This document shows, in pieces, positions 47,319-60,506 of a stretch of 64,000 nucleotides of DNA (position 1 is the first letter of the stretch; every line of letters starts with the position of its first letter). The stretch covers positions 5,218,734 through 5,282,733 of the forward strand of contig CP136061.1 in the NCBI GenBank assembly GCA_032622095.1, in the 5' to 3' direction. This DNA comes from Siphonodentalium dalli (lineage: Eukaryota; Mollusca; Scaphopoda; Gadilida; Siphonodentaliidae). A program made the position numbers and the translations under genes. The notes under the pieces are model-generated. The model had not been told where the DNA came from. It worked only from the letters and a program-made list of their open reading frames with translations, and did no database searches.

Positions 47319-47918
47319 TTATTTTTTTAATTCGACTGTATGTTGTTTTTTATCGAAATTGTATTGACAGACGTGCAACCTGCTATATAATAGCCCAGAT
47401 TTTTATCTCTCCGTGGTATGATTTGCAACAAACATTTCGTTTCTTCGAACTGTAGCTTCAAACATGAGGACACTGTTGAACGGCGCCCCCGTTCGGTTGC
47501 TCTCTGGCAGTATTTTGTAGATAATAATTATTTTTGTTCTTTTTAAAATAAAATTTAGTATTAGTAGGAAGCAATTATATGTCCCTTTCGTCAGTCTATA
47601 TCACGATAATTAACAAATTCACTGTGGTTTCAATTATGAGCGTTCTGAAAGTTTGAGGCGTTGGCAGCATTTCGTTTTGTTGTGCTAAAATTCAGAATAT
47701 CTAAAATTGTACCACAAAACGACGTACATGTATCCATGGGAATACAGGCTACTGACCAATCAGAATTGGCCTTGTATGCGGTTTGGGCAAGGTGGTATTA
47801 CAATATATTAGAAAACATTCGAGCGCAATGCGCTCTCGAATTTATGCAACGTCCCTACCTATCATGAATGACTTTACGTTACCAGTTCAATCTCTATATT
47901 TATTTTTAAAGCAAATAC
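47319..47918. other. Unassigned sequence with a 25-bp palindrome
   Basis: 'attcgagcgc' and 'gcgctctcgaat' face each other at 47817-47841. The element headed by the hairpin at 47183 probably extends through here, but I cannot fix its right end. Confidence 0.4.
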
Positions 47919-48385
47919 TCAATATACTTAGTTATGTAGTGTGTAGTATTGTACCAGTGAAATTCGTATTGTTACAAATATATATTATCAAGTAAATCTC
48001 ATGTCTATATAAATAAGTAAATGTGTGTGAATTATTTTGAATACATCTTATTTAGCGTGCATTCTGACCTTTTGCTTAATGCCGATTCAAGTTTACATTT
48101 CAGATGCTATAATATGCATCATGACTAATATAAGCACCGTGGCTTATATAGAACGGTTAATATTCATCATAACTGATATATGCACGGTGGCTTATTTATA
48201 GAATGGTTATTATTCATCATTACTGATATATATGCAAGGTGTAATTTTTATAATATTCACCATAACCGTAATATACGCACGGTCGCTTATTTATAGAACG
48301 GTTAATATTCATCATAACTGATATATATGCAGTTGGCATATTTATAATCTTCACCGTGGCTTATTTATAGAAATGTTAATCTTTG
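47919..48385 (+). repeat. Direct repeat, right copy with 5-unit ~49-bp expansion
   Basis: This is homologous to 46250-46505, but the 'ttaatattcatcataactg...cacggtggcttatttatagaa' unit is repeated, starting near 48111, 48159, 48208, 48251 and 48302. The two copies lie 1.4 kb apart. Confidence 0.82.
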
Positions 48386-48395
48386 TTCAAAATAT

Positions 48396-48670
48396 GTGAA
48401 CAAACCCCCCCCCCCTACCCCGACTGAGGACATATGTGAACAAACCCCCCCACCCCCTATCCCGACTGAGGATATATCCTACAACCCCCCCCACCCCCTA
48501 TCCCGACTGAGGATATATCCTACAAACCCCCTTATCCCGACTGAGGATATATCCTACAAACCCCCCTATCCCGACTGAGGATATATCCTACAAACCCACC
48601 CCCTACCCCGACTGAGGATATATCCTACAAAGCCCCTCCCCTATCCCGACTGAGGATATATCCTACAAAG
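48396..48670 (+). repeat. 34-42 bp tandem repeat with C tracts, 7 units
   Basis: Units of C-run plus 'ta(t/c)cccgactgaggatatatcc' have gactgag at 48422, 48464, 48505, 48539, 48573, 48610 and 48648. Length differences come from C runs of 4-10. ggatatatcc is a small palindrome. Confidence 0.93.
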
Positions 48671-48698
48671 TGGAGGATATTCCACCGCACTGTCATAA

Positions 48699-48752
48699 CA
48701 TCGTCGCCCACAGTTACATCGTCGCCCACAGTTACATCGTCGCCCACAGTTT
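48699..48752 (+). repeat. 18-bp tandem repeat, 3 units
   Basis: catcgtcgcccacagtta starts at 48699, 48717 and 48735, identical in the first two units. Confidence 0.95.
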
Positions 48753-49006
48753 TGAACTCTAACTATGTCCGTTATTTTTGTTTTTCTCGCCTGTACGAAA
48801 TAATGGCCATGTCTACAATTTATACCACAAAGATACCAATTACTAGAATAATGTATATTATAAACATGACGGTGGGGGGATTTCATACATGTAATATGTA
48901 TATGGATGGTGTCGATGTATGTTGAGAAAAATTCAGCCCAAATTCAATTAAGTGGTATGACATCTCCGAAAAGTACATAAACCTTCCCCACTCGTCACAT
49001 CAGAAA

Positions 49007-51400
49007 ATGACCGGAATTACCAAAAACGCGTTCATTGCCAACTCAGACAAACATTTTGGGTCGAACAGTTTTGGCTCGAGCTTGAAGGAGTTGGTCAAAA
49101 AGTGGTCCGAACACTGCTCGGGTCGATACACATTGTGTTTTGATGGAATTTACTCTGGGATTGCACTCAGCAATGTGGGACGAACTATTAGGCCAAATAT
49201 GTTTTGGGTCGAAACTGAAAAAAATGGTCGAAAAAAAATGGGAAATTGACGGAACCTAAGCGGCGGTAAAAATGTCGAGTTTGAAAATGTGGATTGAAAA
49301 GTATTTGGAGTCTTCTTGGCCCGGAAGATATCAGAAAATGACCGTAATGTTTGGCCGACGTGGCTATCACCGATTCTGGAGATATACCTGTAATTTCCTG
49401 ACATTCCCTATTTTCTACCCATTTGTTCAGTTTCAACCCAAACATTTTTCGTTCCACATCACTGAGTATGTTCCCAGAGTCATTTCTCCCAAATGCCAAT
49501 GTTTTTTTCGAGCCGAGCAGCGCTCAAACCAAATTTTGACCCACTTGTATAAACTTGACCCAACTTTTTGCTGGCTCAAATTGTTTGGCTGTGAACGACT
49601 TTGGCGTCATCCCGGTCATTTTTCATCAATTTCCATATATTCGACTTTTTTCAGTTTAGATCCACACAATGTTGGACCCATTTTTCGTTCCACGTCACTG
49701 AATACAATCTCAGAATCATGCCAGCTTTCGGCACTTTTCTATCCACTTTTTCAAGCTACCCCCAAATTCTTTTCAGAATAAAATGTTTGGTCGAGGTTAC
49801 TACGGACGATTCTGGAGATATCCCGGTCAATTTCCCGATTGTTCCTACTTTCGACCGAAATCTTTTCGGCACAATGTTTCACTGAGTACGTTCACAGAGT
49901 CATTTCCACCAAATGTTATAGTGTTTCGATCCGAGCAACACCCGGACAACTTTTCGACCTACATTTTGAAATCGACCCAACTTTTTGTCAGCCCAAAATG
50001 TTTAGCCGAGGTGGCTACGAATAATTCTGGAGTCAACCCGCTCATTTTCCATATTTTCGACCCAATTTTTCAGTTTCGACCAAAACATTGTACTGCCCAA
50101 TTTATCGTCTCACACCAATGAGTATGTTCCCAGAGTCATTTCCCCAAATGCCAATGTTTTTCGACCGAGCAGCGTTCGGACCACTTTTCGACCGTGTTTT
50201 TCAAGCTTCGACCCAAACAATTTTCTGGCCAAAATGTTTGGCCGAGGTGGTTTTCAACGAATTTGGGGTCATCCCAGTCAATGTTTTAATATGTTTTGAC
50301 CCAAGCAGCACGTGTACCACTTTTTGACCCGCTATTTAAGACTCGACCCAAAGTCCGCCCAAAATGTTTGGTCGAGGTTGGTATGAACGATTCTAGAGTT
50401 ATCCCGGTCAATTTCCCGATTTTCCCGATTATACTTTCTACGCATTTTCATCCGCCTAATGTTTCGCCAAACATCACTCATTACCAAATGCCAATGTTTT
50501 TCGACCGACCACTTTTCGACGCAAGTTTTTAAACTCGACCCAACTTTTTGTCTGCCCAAAATATTTGGGCGCGGTGGTTACGCTATGAATGATGCTGGAG
50601 TCAACCCGGTCATTTTCCCGACTTTTCCTTTTCTCGACCCATTTTTTCAGTTTCGGCCCAAACATGTTTTGGCCCAACTGTTTATCCCACACCAATGAGT
50701 ATGTTCCCAGAGCCATTTCCCACAAATCCCAATGTTTTTCAATCCGAGCAGTGTCGAAACACCTTTCGACCCAATTTCAGGTTCATCAAAACAATTTTCG
50801 GGCCAATATGTTTGGCCGAGGTGGCTGTGAACGAATTTGGGGTAAATCCTGGTATATCCGGTCATTCTTTTTTATATTTTTCGGCCAGAGCAGCACTCGG
50901 ACCACTTTTTTACCAGCTTATTTAGACGCGACCCAACTTTTTCTCGGCCCAAAATGTTTGGCCAATGTTGCTATGAACGATTCTAGAGTTATCCGGTCGG
51001 TTTCCCGATTTTCCATACTTTCGACCAAATTTGTATCGTCCCAATCTTTGGTCAAGCATCATTGAGTACGTTTTCAGAGTCATTTCCACCAAGTGCCTAT
51101 GTTTTTCGACCCGAGGAGCGCTCGGACCACATTTCGACCCATGTGTTCAAACTCGACCCAACTTTTTGTCAGCCCAAAAGGTTTGGTCGAGGTGGTCATG
51201 AAAGGTTCTGGAGTCAACGCGGTCATGTTCCCGACTTTCCCATTTTTTCAGTTTCGACCCAAACATTTTTCTGCCCAATTTGTCCCAATGTTTTTCGAAC
51301 CTAGCAGCGTTCGGACCACTTTTCGACCAACTTTTTCGAGCTCGACCCAAGTAATTTTCGGGCCGAGGTGGCTATGGAAGATTTTGGGGTCATTCTGATC
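49007..51400. repeat. Degenerate ~185-245 bp array with an internal inversion at ~49330
   Basis: Units contain 'tttcgacccaaacattttt', 'ccagagtcatttcc', 'gagcagcgctcggaccactt' and 'aaaatgtttggccgaggtggc'. On the + strand 'aatgtttgg' boxes occur near 49347, 49783, 49998, 50240, 50362, 50560, 50812, 50957 and 51178. From 49007 to about 49260 the same unit lies on the - strand, so the array reverses direction near 49260-49330. Spacings of about 555-620 bp suggest three-unit higher-order blocks. Overlapping frames of 60-169 codons in all registers are by-products. Confidence 0.85.
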
Positions 51401-51540
51401 ATGTTCTGATATATGACGAATAAGGACTAAGGAATAAGGAATACAATTCATGTTGCTAGTACATAATCGATTCTTTCTGATTAATAATCAACATTATCAT
51501 GACATTGTGACTGGTAACCTAAATTTTAGCCTTCTATGTG

Positions 51541-51660
51541 ATAATTCGTGTTCCAATCTTATGAAATTTATGAAATGAGTCTTATTTTGTGGAGTATTTG
51601 GAAAATTCGAGACGAGTTTCAAAACAAATTTCGTGTGAGAGGAACACGAATGTCATATCC
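51541..51660. repeat. Small foldback with ends attcgtgttcc / ggaacacgaat
   Basis: Inverted 11-bp ends enclose 'atgaaatttatgaaa' and 'aattcgagacgagttt'. The same inner motifs occur near 46580-46640 and 46010-46050. Confidence 0.7.
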
Positions 51661-52599
51661 TGTTTATTTCTCCATTGTCCAAATGTTACCTCAAATTGTC
51701 CAACTGTTGGACATGTCAAACCTGGCATGCGCCTAATGCTGGACAAATTTCCACTAATATCAATTTCAGAATTATAACTAAATATCTAATAAATATGGTA
51801 CTGTTGGTCTAAAAACAACAAATTCCCCATCACCTATTGGTTGGAAAATCAATCAATGACAACAATTATATCCTATATGTGGTGTATAACTTCCAACAAT
51901 TGTGTATCAGGCAGAAGATTTCTAACTGTTGAACAATTTGACGAAGTCGGGAGGGTGTCTGCACAACCACATGCAACCGCACACCCCTTGTCGCCACGTC
52001 CCTGGCTACACCAATAACAATTCACAAAGTCGCTAACTAGTTGGAAATATTTGATTTTATTATTCTATTTGTCTTTATTGTTTAATAAACTATTTTGCAA
52101 AACATGTTTTAATGTATACTTGTCCAGCATCTCGAAGCAGTATATGAACGATATAATTGTAAGTCGATTTAGCGTTCACTTCAAGTGTCTGTTCCGTGCC
52201 GAGCGTGGCATATCCCCGACGCCCAGTTCAGAGAGTGAGTAATATTAAACATTGTTTTTTTCTGAAAGGATGGTCAGTCACTCTTAAGAAATCAATTGAT
52301 AAAACACAGTGTATCCTTTCGCTCATTTTTATTATCACTATAAGATATCGATCCAAAGATATTCAAATCCATATGCTGATCCCGGTGTATATACTTGAAT
52401 AGCAATGCTGGATGTGAAGCAGATAAGGATAATTTTCCTATTTTCAATACGGGAATAACTCTGACAAAATACATGAGAAAACATGTCAGTATCCTTCAAT
52501 CAATCCTTGTCCAGTATAACTCCAAACGGATACAAGTCATTGCTTCTGGAGAAACTGTGCAAACTGCAAGTACAAAGTGAACAGTCCAATAAGGGCTAT
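51661..52599. other. Unassigned sequence
   Basis: No supported gene. A GTGAGT after 'cccagttcagaga' near 52233 looks donor-like, but no exon is convincing. Confidence 0.35.
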
Positions 52600-53340
52600 A
52601 ACTCTGTGAACAATGAATGGACGAACCCTGTAGTAAATGGGCACCATTTCCCCATAAACATGCCAAAGCAGTAATGTTCGTACGGACACAAAGTTTCGAA
52701 ATTTCAAAGTAAAATAAGGGTCGTAACTCTGGTATAAATGAATGTACGAAACCCGTAGTATGTGGGTATCCTTTAACCCAAGCTTCGCGATGATATATGC
52801 CCGAGTTACAAGCTGATGTTCGTACCGCGATAAACTCTATAAAATTTCAAGTAAAACAGGGGTCGCAACTCTGGTGAAATTGACTGAAAGAAACCTGTAG
52901 TATGTGGGTATACTTTCCCCAGAGCCGCACTGTCACTGTACCAAAAGCATAACTGAATTAGACGATCCTTGCCCAAGGACCGTAACTGACGGAAATGAAT
53001 GGATAATACCCGTAGTATGTGGGTATTATTTTTACACAAGATATATAATACCAAAGCACAACAAAATCCGATAATCCATACCCGAGTTACAAGCTGAAAC
53101 GTTAGAACGGACATAAAATTCACAAATTTCCAATTCAAAAATTACTCTTGTAAACATGAGTTACGGATCTCGTAGTATGTGGCTATCCTTTTGACCAAAC
53201 TGCGATCACCATACCAAAGGGCAACGATAGCCGATATTCAACACCCGAGATACAAGGTGTTATGTTGATATGTTCGTATGGACGGACGTCCCATCATACA
53301 GACGACTCGACGGACGGACGTTTCTACCCACCGAGGGTAC
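52600..53340 (+). repeat. 115-160 bp tandem-core repeat ending in GACGGACG sequence
   Basis: The box 'gtagtatgtgggtat' recurs near 52755, 52897, 53012 and 53172, with a diverged copy at 52630. Each is accompanied by 'gg(g)tcgtaactctgg' and 'cccgagttacaagctgat' boxes. The right end is 'cggacggacgtttctaccca'. It belongs to the same style of element as 961-4450 and 8275-8720. Confidence 0.8.
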
Positions 53341-55295
53341 CTTATGTGTTTTTTTCTTTCTGTAGTTAATTTCTTATGTGGTTAATTCGTTACTAAGTGG
53401 TTATAATTTTGAGTTCAAAGTGGGTATAAGTGAAACTTGAGACAAATATGTGAGAGGATATCCTAAGTGGTACAGTGCAAATGTGACCATATCTTGAGTG
53501 GTTATTGACTTCCAACAACATAGTATTGCTAAGGCTAAAGGCTTGATGCTTGATGCTCACGTGCACCGCGCTTTATATTTAGCAATATTATTGCATTTTC
53601 ACCAGAATGTTATTGTCAAAGTCTGAAGCATCGAATAGTTGCAAACGTATGTGCTCAATTTCTGAGTTTATTTTAATAGTTTTAATAGTAATGGTTTTGT
53701 CTGCTCCCTGTAGCAGGAATTCATCAAGTGATATGCATGTCAAATAATGGCCCATGCAGTGGATTGTTTCTTCTCAGTGGTAACCACACAAGAGGGACAT
53801 ACCAAGTCCAAGATCGGCCCATTGTGTACCACACAAGGTAGACACCAAGACCAAATTCTGTCTATTTTGGACAAAATATGGACGGACGACGCGTAGGCTG
53901 TATACACTTTAGGATACATACACACCACTTCTGGAAACATTAGAGGGGTCCATATTAAGTTGTAACCACTTAGCAAAAACTTCCCACTATGGCGCCAATA
54001 CCTCGTTATCGATATTGGTATCGGTATGCATAGTACAAGTCGGGATTAACACTGGAATTAACACGATACAAAGAACGGGGTTCTTTGACATTTTAACTCT
54101 CTAGAATGTGTGTGCTATATTCTCATCAAAAAATGTTTGTTGTTAAACGTGTAAAGAATAATATTCGAAGCAGAGGGTATTCGGCAAGCCGAATAGATTC
54201 TTGACAGAATACCCGATGCTGGGAATATTTTCTGACCATCGAAGTTACATTGGAGCCGACTCGCAAATTGGTCTGGTCAACAGCTCTGTCTAGATTACCC
54301 GATGATACCCCTACAATTCCCCAAGGACATTTATTTTAAACAGCGAAAATCAAGACGATTCAACTATTTAATTCGAATCCGCCAGTTGAGGGACGTATTC
54401 GCCGTTTCGCTGTGGATTCAGCTAGCGTCAGCTATATTTCTGTCTAATTTTATTTGTTGTTTATGGTCTTTTTTTTCTTTCGCGATTAAAAGATACCCCA
54501 TCAAATTGGACACCGACGTACGTTAACATTAAATAAGACATTTTTCCATTTTATCAGGTAAATAAAACATAACAAATAATGACAATCAATGATTGTTGTT
54601 ATACATATGCAGCAGCATGCAATACAACACAAGAACATCCTAAATAATGCTTAAAAATGAGTTTTAAAAGGTAATTGTCGAAAACGCTCTTTAATTTTCA
54701 CCGTTATTTGTCGATGCTAAGCCAAAAACTCTCTTTGTCAAATGTGATTTTTTAGAACACAAAACCTGCAAAACTGCCTCATTCAGAAGTCGACAGCTGC
54801 CCACAAGTGGGTTTAGTTGTTCTTTCTAACTGTTGTCTCGTGTAGAAATCGTATCAATAGAAGTGTTATGGTGTCAAATTGGATGATGTATCTTGAATTT
54901 CCAATTGTTGTTTGATAGACACTATTGCTAGCTTAAATTCTTAGTATCGAACTTTGACTTGTGGTTTATGCACTTTATGCTTTTCATTAGCAGGGGGGTC
55001 CAGACCAATGCTCCGAACAGCAGGAAGTTTCATTTCGCACACCCACTGGAGTTAAAGCTTATTGAAATTACACTTCTTCTATTTCCATTTCCTTTTAGAA
55101 AACTAATGTAATAGTTCTTTGTATTTGATGGAATCATATCGCAGCATTGCTCACTCAAAACTTATCCAGCGTATTAGATATATGGGACTATATTTTTATG
55201 GAGCGGAGTACAATTTCCAGGAGGAAGTGATATGGATTGTTTATAAACTGTCAATAATTTCCATACCAGCAACTCTTTTGCATTCCGCATCATTG
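53341..55295. other. Unassigned sequence with a nested hairpin near 54175
   Basis: gggtattc at 54176 and gaataccc near 54208 enclose attcggcaagccgaat, a nested hairpin. A 74-codon frame at 54302-54526 has a hydrophobic stretch but no family resemblance and is not called. Confidence 0.4.
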
Positions 55296-55380
55296 TCGTG
55301 TCTATACCATGATTTATCGTGTCTATAACATGATTTATCGTGTCTATACCATGATTTATCGTGTATATACCATGATTTAT
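55296..55380 (+). repeat. 21-bp tandem repeat, 4 units
   Basis: tcgtgtctataccatgattta repeats at 55296, 55317, 55338 and 55359 with single-base changes. Confidence 0.95.
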
Positions 55381-57039
55381 CGGTTGGTCGGCACCGGTAA
55401 AACTGAATTTTCCATCGAAAACCCACAGATAAACGTCCAAAAAATCACACCAAACAATATGTTTATCCCCTAAATTGCATACGTAGGTCGCACCTGAAGA
55501 CGTCCGGATAGCATCATTTTTTGTCAGAATTTATTTGTCAAAAGTTCACAATTGGCACATTTTGTAAGGCACTCTCCACTTTAGTCAGCAGCAACTTGAC
55601 ACCCTAGAATATCTGCTTTTGTTGGCATCAGTGAATACAGTCTCAAAGTACGATATTTTGTCCTCATGCACCACGCTTTTAGAACAACCAATATAATCTG
55701 TGGTGTCGGATGCTTTGGAAATATAACATAAAGCTTACGCCGACCTTTTTTGGCGTTGGAAACATCATCAGTGAATGCCCACTTTGATTTGTTTCATCGG
55801 AATCAAATTACCCAGAATAGTTGTTATGGAAGAATTATAAGAAATTTTAACAACTATCGTGTCCATATTCGCTTTGATCATTTTGGAGAATATTTAAATA
55901 TTGAGAGCTTTGAATTGTCTCTCTCAATACATACTACATATGTTTGATCTACTGTGGAACAGAGACCGACCATTCGCATGCGACAGCAAGGTGGTCAGCC
56001 CTTCATACACATTTATCAATAATTTTAACATCGGCGATACGGTAATTATCAGATATTACACAATCTAAAGTGTGACCGGCATATGGCGTCATCGATGCAT
56101 CTCGTGTAGCCAGAAACATGCCGAGTAAGGGTCATCATGTCGAGAAATGTGTGATGTATCACAGTCCAGGAATTGGAAACATCCCCGTATCGATTATATT
56201 ATCCAAGATTAGACACACGTACGTGTAACTTGTAACGTGTGTTACTATGGTAATGCTATGAATATGCACTGGGAGGGAAAAGTCATGTGATATCACGACG
56301 CCAAACTTACACGCTAACAAAGCTTGTAAATAACAATCGGTATAGAGAAGGCGAGACAACTCTATTATGTGTATTGGTGATGTTGTGCTCATCCACACAT
56401 TACTAGTACCATGATAAATTAAACAAGTACGTTGATTTTCCGTACTGTTCTAATTACGACGTACGCGTACAAGAAGTCACATTTGGCTTCAATCAAATTA
56501 AAATCATATTGTGTCGGCAAATCTCTGCCTGTACAGCGCTCATCGGTCATTCGGTTAGCAGATTATTATATTATTCCTCTTTGCTAGACGTTTCGTAAAG
56601 CCAGACATAGACGCACAACTGCTGACCTGGTTGACCGTGTACGTGTAGGAGTCGTGGTCACGTGAGTCATATGACATTCGTTGATATATATTCTTTATTG
56701 CCTCCTTTTGAGGAGAGAGGTAATTTGTACATGGTTATTTACAAATACATTGACATAAATCAATAGTTCAAATCACATGCACATGCACTCAATGTATCAA
56801 TATAGACACGTGACGATATACTGATCACATGCGAATGATTGTATATATATATAGTACTCGTAATATGGACTATTTAGAAAACAAATTATACATAAAATGG
56901 ATACGCAAAACGAAGTCACATATATCACACCCGTGTGATCGATGATGGTCACCACTAAGGAATATCTCACATGATAGGTTGTAATGACAATATTCGTCTG
57001 GCTATTGTCCAAAACGATCAGAAACGGCATGGGAAAATA
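55381..57039. other. Unassigned sequence
   Basis: No gene recognised. 'tttattgcctccttttgaggagagaggtaatttg' style sequence near 56693-56730 could be the end of a reverse-oriented retroelement, but this is unproven. Confidence 0.35.
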
Positions 57040-58005
57040 TGTATACATACCCCACACCGATTGGCACATTTCCTCGAACATAACGCAGCATTGAAATTAT
57101 GTGGACAAGCTGCAATGGTGGTAGGGTCTTCCTCCCCAGCTAGTATACAGGACTCACACACTGCAAGAATATGACATTTATATATAGTTACCGACCTTTT
57201 TTCAAACTCCTATCCCACCCCGATGAAAAATTGCCCAGAGATTGTCGAAAAGATCGAGTGATCTCCTTCTCCCAACGATTGGATATCTGAACACATACAA
57301 TCGTCATGTATGACAAACTTGATGGGGTAGAGTCCGCGAGCTTTAGTACTGTGCGTGGGGTGCCCGGGTGTCTTTACTATTTATGTGGGTGCTGACCGAG
57401 CCCTCAGAACGGTGCCCATGTTATGAGGTTAAATGCTGTTAGTTATTTTAGTTTAACCCGAGTGGCGTTGCAAACAATAATTCTGAATATTTGAGATTAT
57501 GATCTATGGCCATACTATGTTCCTTTATTAAACAAAATTAGTTGCTCTGCCAATGGTACATCACTATACAAGCACAGTGTTTTGTGTATGTTTATTATAT
57601 TTGAATGTTGTTACGATTGTTCGCTCCCGCCAATTCTCCTCTTGGCACGGGCACAGATCGAGGCATGTATTGACAAGTTGATGACGAAGAGTGATGCTGA
57701 TTGATTCCATGGATGCCCATGAGACCGTTCCAAGCCTGAGGGCGGCCCTTTTCATGGCCTACAAATTGCATTAAGAGAGCTGTTGCATTTGCTATATGTG
57801 TTGTTACGATTTTTCTCTCCCGCCCATCCTCCTCTGGGCACGGGCACAGGTGGAAGCATATATTGACAAGATGAATACCCACCCCGATTGGCACACTTCG
57901 TCGAACAAAACACTACATTGAAATTATGTGGCAAGCTGGTGGTAGGATCATCTCCCTCGAGAGTAGCCAGGTCTCACAAAATGCAATACAATGACATTCA
58001 GTCTC
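57040..58005. repeat. Two interleaved direct repeats of unknown class
   Basis: 'accgattggcacatttcctcg' (about 57056) matches 'ccgattggcacacttcgtcg' (about 57884), and each is followed by 'attgaaattatgtgg' and 'caagctg'. Separately, 'gttgttacgatt...ctcccgcc...cacgggcacag' is present near 57607 and 57800, each followed by 'tattgacaag'. The - strand frames of 60-99 codons over these are not recognised. Confidence 0.65.
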
Positions 58006-60506
58006 TCTATGAACTCGCGCACCTTTTCGGTTTTATTCACAATTGATCTTGTGTTAAGGGTAGCGAGTTTATATTTTATTGATAGAATTGTCGGTGGAAA
58101 TTGATATTAAATTGTCTTTATTTCCACACTTCTGTCCTCGCTCATTATTGTCAACTGATCGTTAATTCACGCAGCGTTGGCCTTGTCAGTACTGTGTCTG
58201 TATCAAACGCACAGAGACTTTCACAAGTGGATAAACGCACCTGAGAAATTCACAATAGCTTTGATGTTAACCACTAGAGACTATGGGACAATATCAGCAC
58301 TGTCGTGGGTTGAACCCACGCAGTAACGGGCGATCACATTCTGATAAAGATGAATATCATATCAATTCTACACATACCGCATCAAGCTGTTATTGTATAA
58401 CACTAACAATGCTGTCACTTTTTCACTACAACTACTGTATTACACGGACCGATGCATCAATTTTCATTGAAACATTAATGAATTTCCAGGACTTTGAAAA
58501 CCTTGTCTCTAAGTCATAACCTAGGTATGACGGAGTCTGATATTGTCATGAAAGTTTCAATCCAAACGATGATACACACACGTACTATGAATAGCATGCA
58601 TCAGCACATAATAACTGGACTATTTCATACCTTACACGTTACCAAAATAAGTATGCCAGTTATGCAAGCTTGCCTCGGACGAAATAATATATTTGCAGAT
58701 ATAATGAATCAATCATTATTCAACACAGACCAAATGCCAAGGACCTAGACTAACCAACCTAAATAAGATATTTTAGTGAGCTTTTCAACGATGTGTATCC
58801 TCAATTCGATCACTGTACAATTTCACGTGTAATGTGTTTGTCCACCAATTGGGATTTCGACCACGCCTTGTTTCCTAAAACAGTGGAACCTTAGTTCGTA
58901 ATGCTATGAATCTGAAGCGTACTTCAGTAAGTATTTGTCCGTACATCTACGTGACCTACACCTATCATATAAATGGAAATGTCTGCGAGAGTATGTTATT
59001 GGCCATTTAATTATGTGTTGGTCGAATGTAATATTTGCGGCATGACTTAAATCAACGAAATATGAAAATACAATCTACTGTTTATTTCACGGTATATTAC
59101 TGGCAACTGTACTGCCGATATGAAAGGCACATACATGTATCATGCTCATTCATATACATGGGTACATATACATTTGTGTCTGCAGGTCTGGCCACATATG
59201 ATTATGTATATTTATTCAGACAGTTGTTTCTGGTTTCATTCATAAGTTGTAGACTTATATCAAAGAAAAGCCAATAAGTGAAACAAGGGTACTATAATGC
59301 ATTGTTTCCCGTCTGATTGATATAGCTCTGAGAGCTATACTCGTAGAGCAGGCTGCGTTTGTGTTATTGCTGCGGGCAATAATGGCGGGGTTAATGACCG
59401 ATGCTGGAAACGCCATGGAAGATGGTGCATCGAAACCACAAAAGACAGTTATGTGCGTGACTTATTAGGGTCCAGATCGGAAGTGTTTATAAAACTGGTG
59501 CTATAAGAAATCATGTCATTCTACATATAGCGACACAACATGGCAAGTTGTGTTTTCTTCTGTGCTGTTGGACAGGACTATACATAGTCTTAATTATTGA
59601 CACGAGAACCAGCATCTCACCCTGCAGAAAGCCTCTGTTTTCCGCCACAAAATATATAATATAATCAGAATGGCTTTTTTCTGGCCAGTGGGGACGCCAT
59701 CGTTACTGGGACTGTGCGTATGCTTAAAGATGAATTATCTCTTTAAATAACAAATTTTAAATAGTTGCGTGGGTATCAAATAATAGATATGAACTGAAGA
59801 CCTATTTCCGGAAAAGCTTCTATCAATTAATATTGATTTTATTTCGAATATTAAATCGGGCCCATTTATGTTACTATTTTTAGAACCGACTATTCGGATG
59901 AGACAGTATTGCAACATAGAGCACTGGGCTGTTCCTACGGCGACGCAACGAATGTCAAATGTCACAGATTGGTTGTTTGTATTGTTTTCTTCCACAAATA
60001 TAAGCGATAATGAGTATAATTAACGTTTATTTAAAAGGCACAATATAATTTCTGGTCTCTGTTAACAGTAACCACTATTGTTCGTTAGCTTAACAAACAC
60101 ACCCTTTTATACCAGAAAATATTCGAAATAAAATTAATATTAATCGATAGAAGCATTTCCGGACAGGAGTCTTCGATTCAAATCTAATATTTTATACCCC
60201 GGTAACTATATAATACATGTTTACAAAGAGATAATCCACCTTTAACGTGGTCAGGCCTGATATTATGGAATTAGAACCATAACCGGGAGAGTGGCTCGTC
60301 GTGGCTATTTTCAAAACTTAATTGGATGTTTGTTTTTATTTCTATTGGAGGGACGAATGACAAATCAATTATACGTTCTCAATTAGACCAGACATATACG
60401 AGGGCATTTCTTCGCTCTAAGGAAAGGTGTGCAGAATTACGGAAAATATACACACGATTTTAACAATAGAGATGTGCTACCCACTGCGAACAAATTCTGG
60501 TCAATA
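58006..60506. other. Unassigned sequence
   Basis: No gene recognised. A 17-bp palindrome (atagctctgagagctat) lies near 59323. 'gtgggttgaacccac' near 58306 is a short inverted repeat, not a tRNA. Confidence 0.4.

Noticed and set aside
49272..49781. 169-codon frame and many neighbours
   Set aside because: Overlapping frames in all registers of a degenerate array; Phe/Pro-rich periodic sequence only.
52160..52245. Possible exon before GTGAGT near 52233
   Set aside because: No acceptor with an open, domain-like frame precedes it.
54302..54526. 74-codon frame with a hydrophobic stretch
   Set aside because: No homologous look, no splice or promoter context; expected by chance in AT-rich DNA.
58300..58325. 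Possible tRNA B box 'gggttgaaccc'
   Set aside because: It is part of a perfect short palindrome (gtgggttgaacccac), with no A box or acceptor stem around it.
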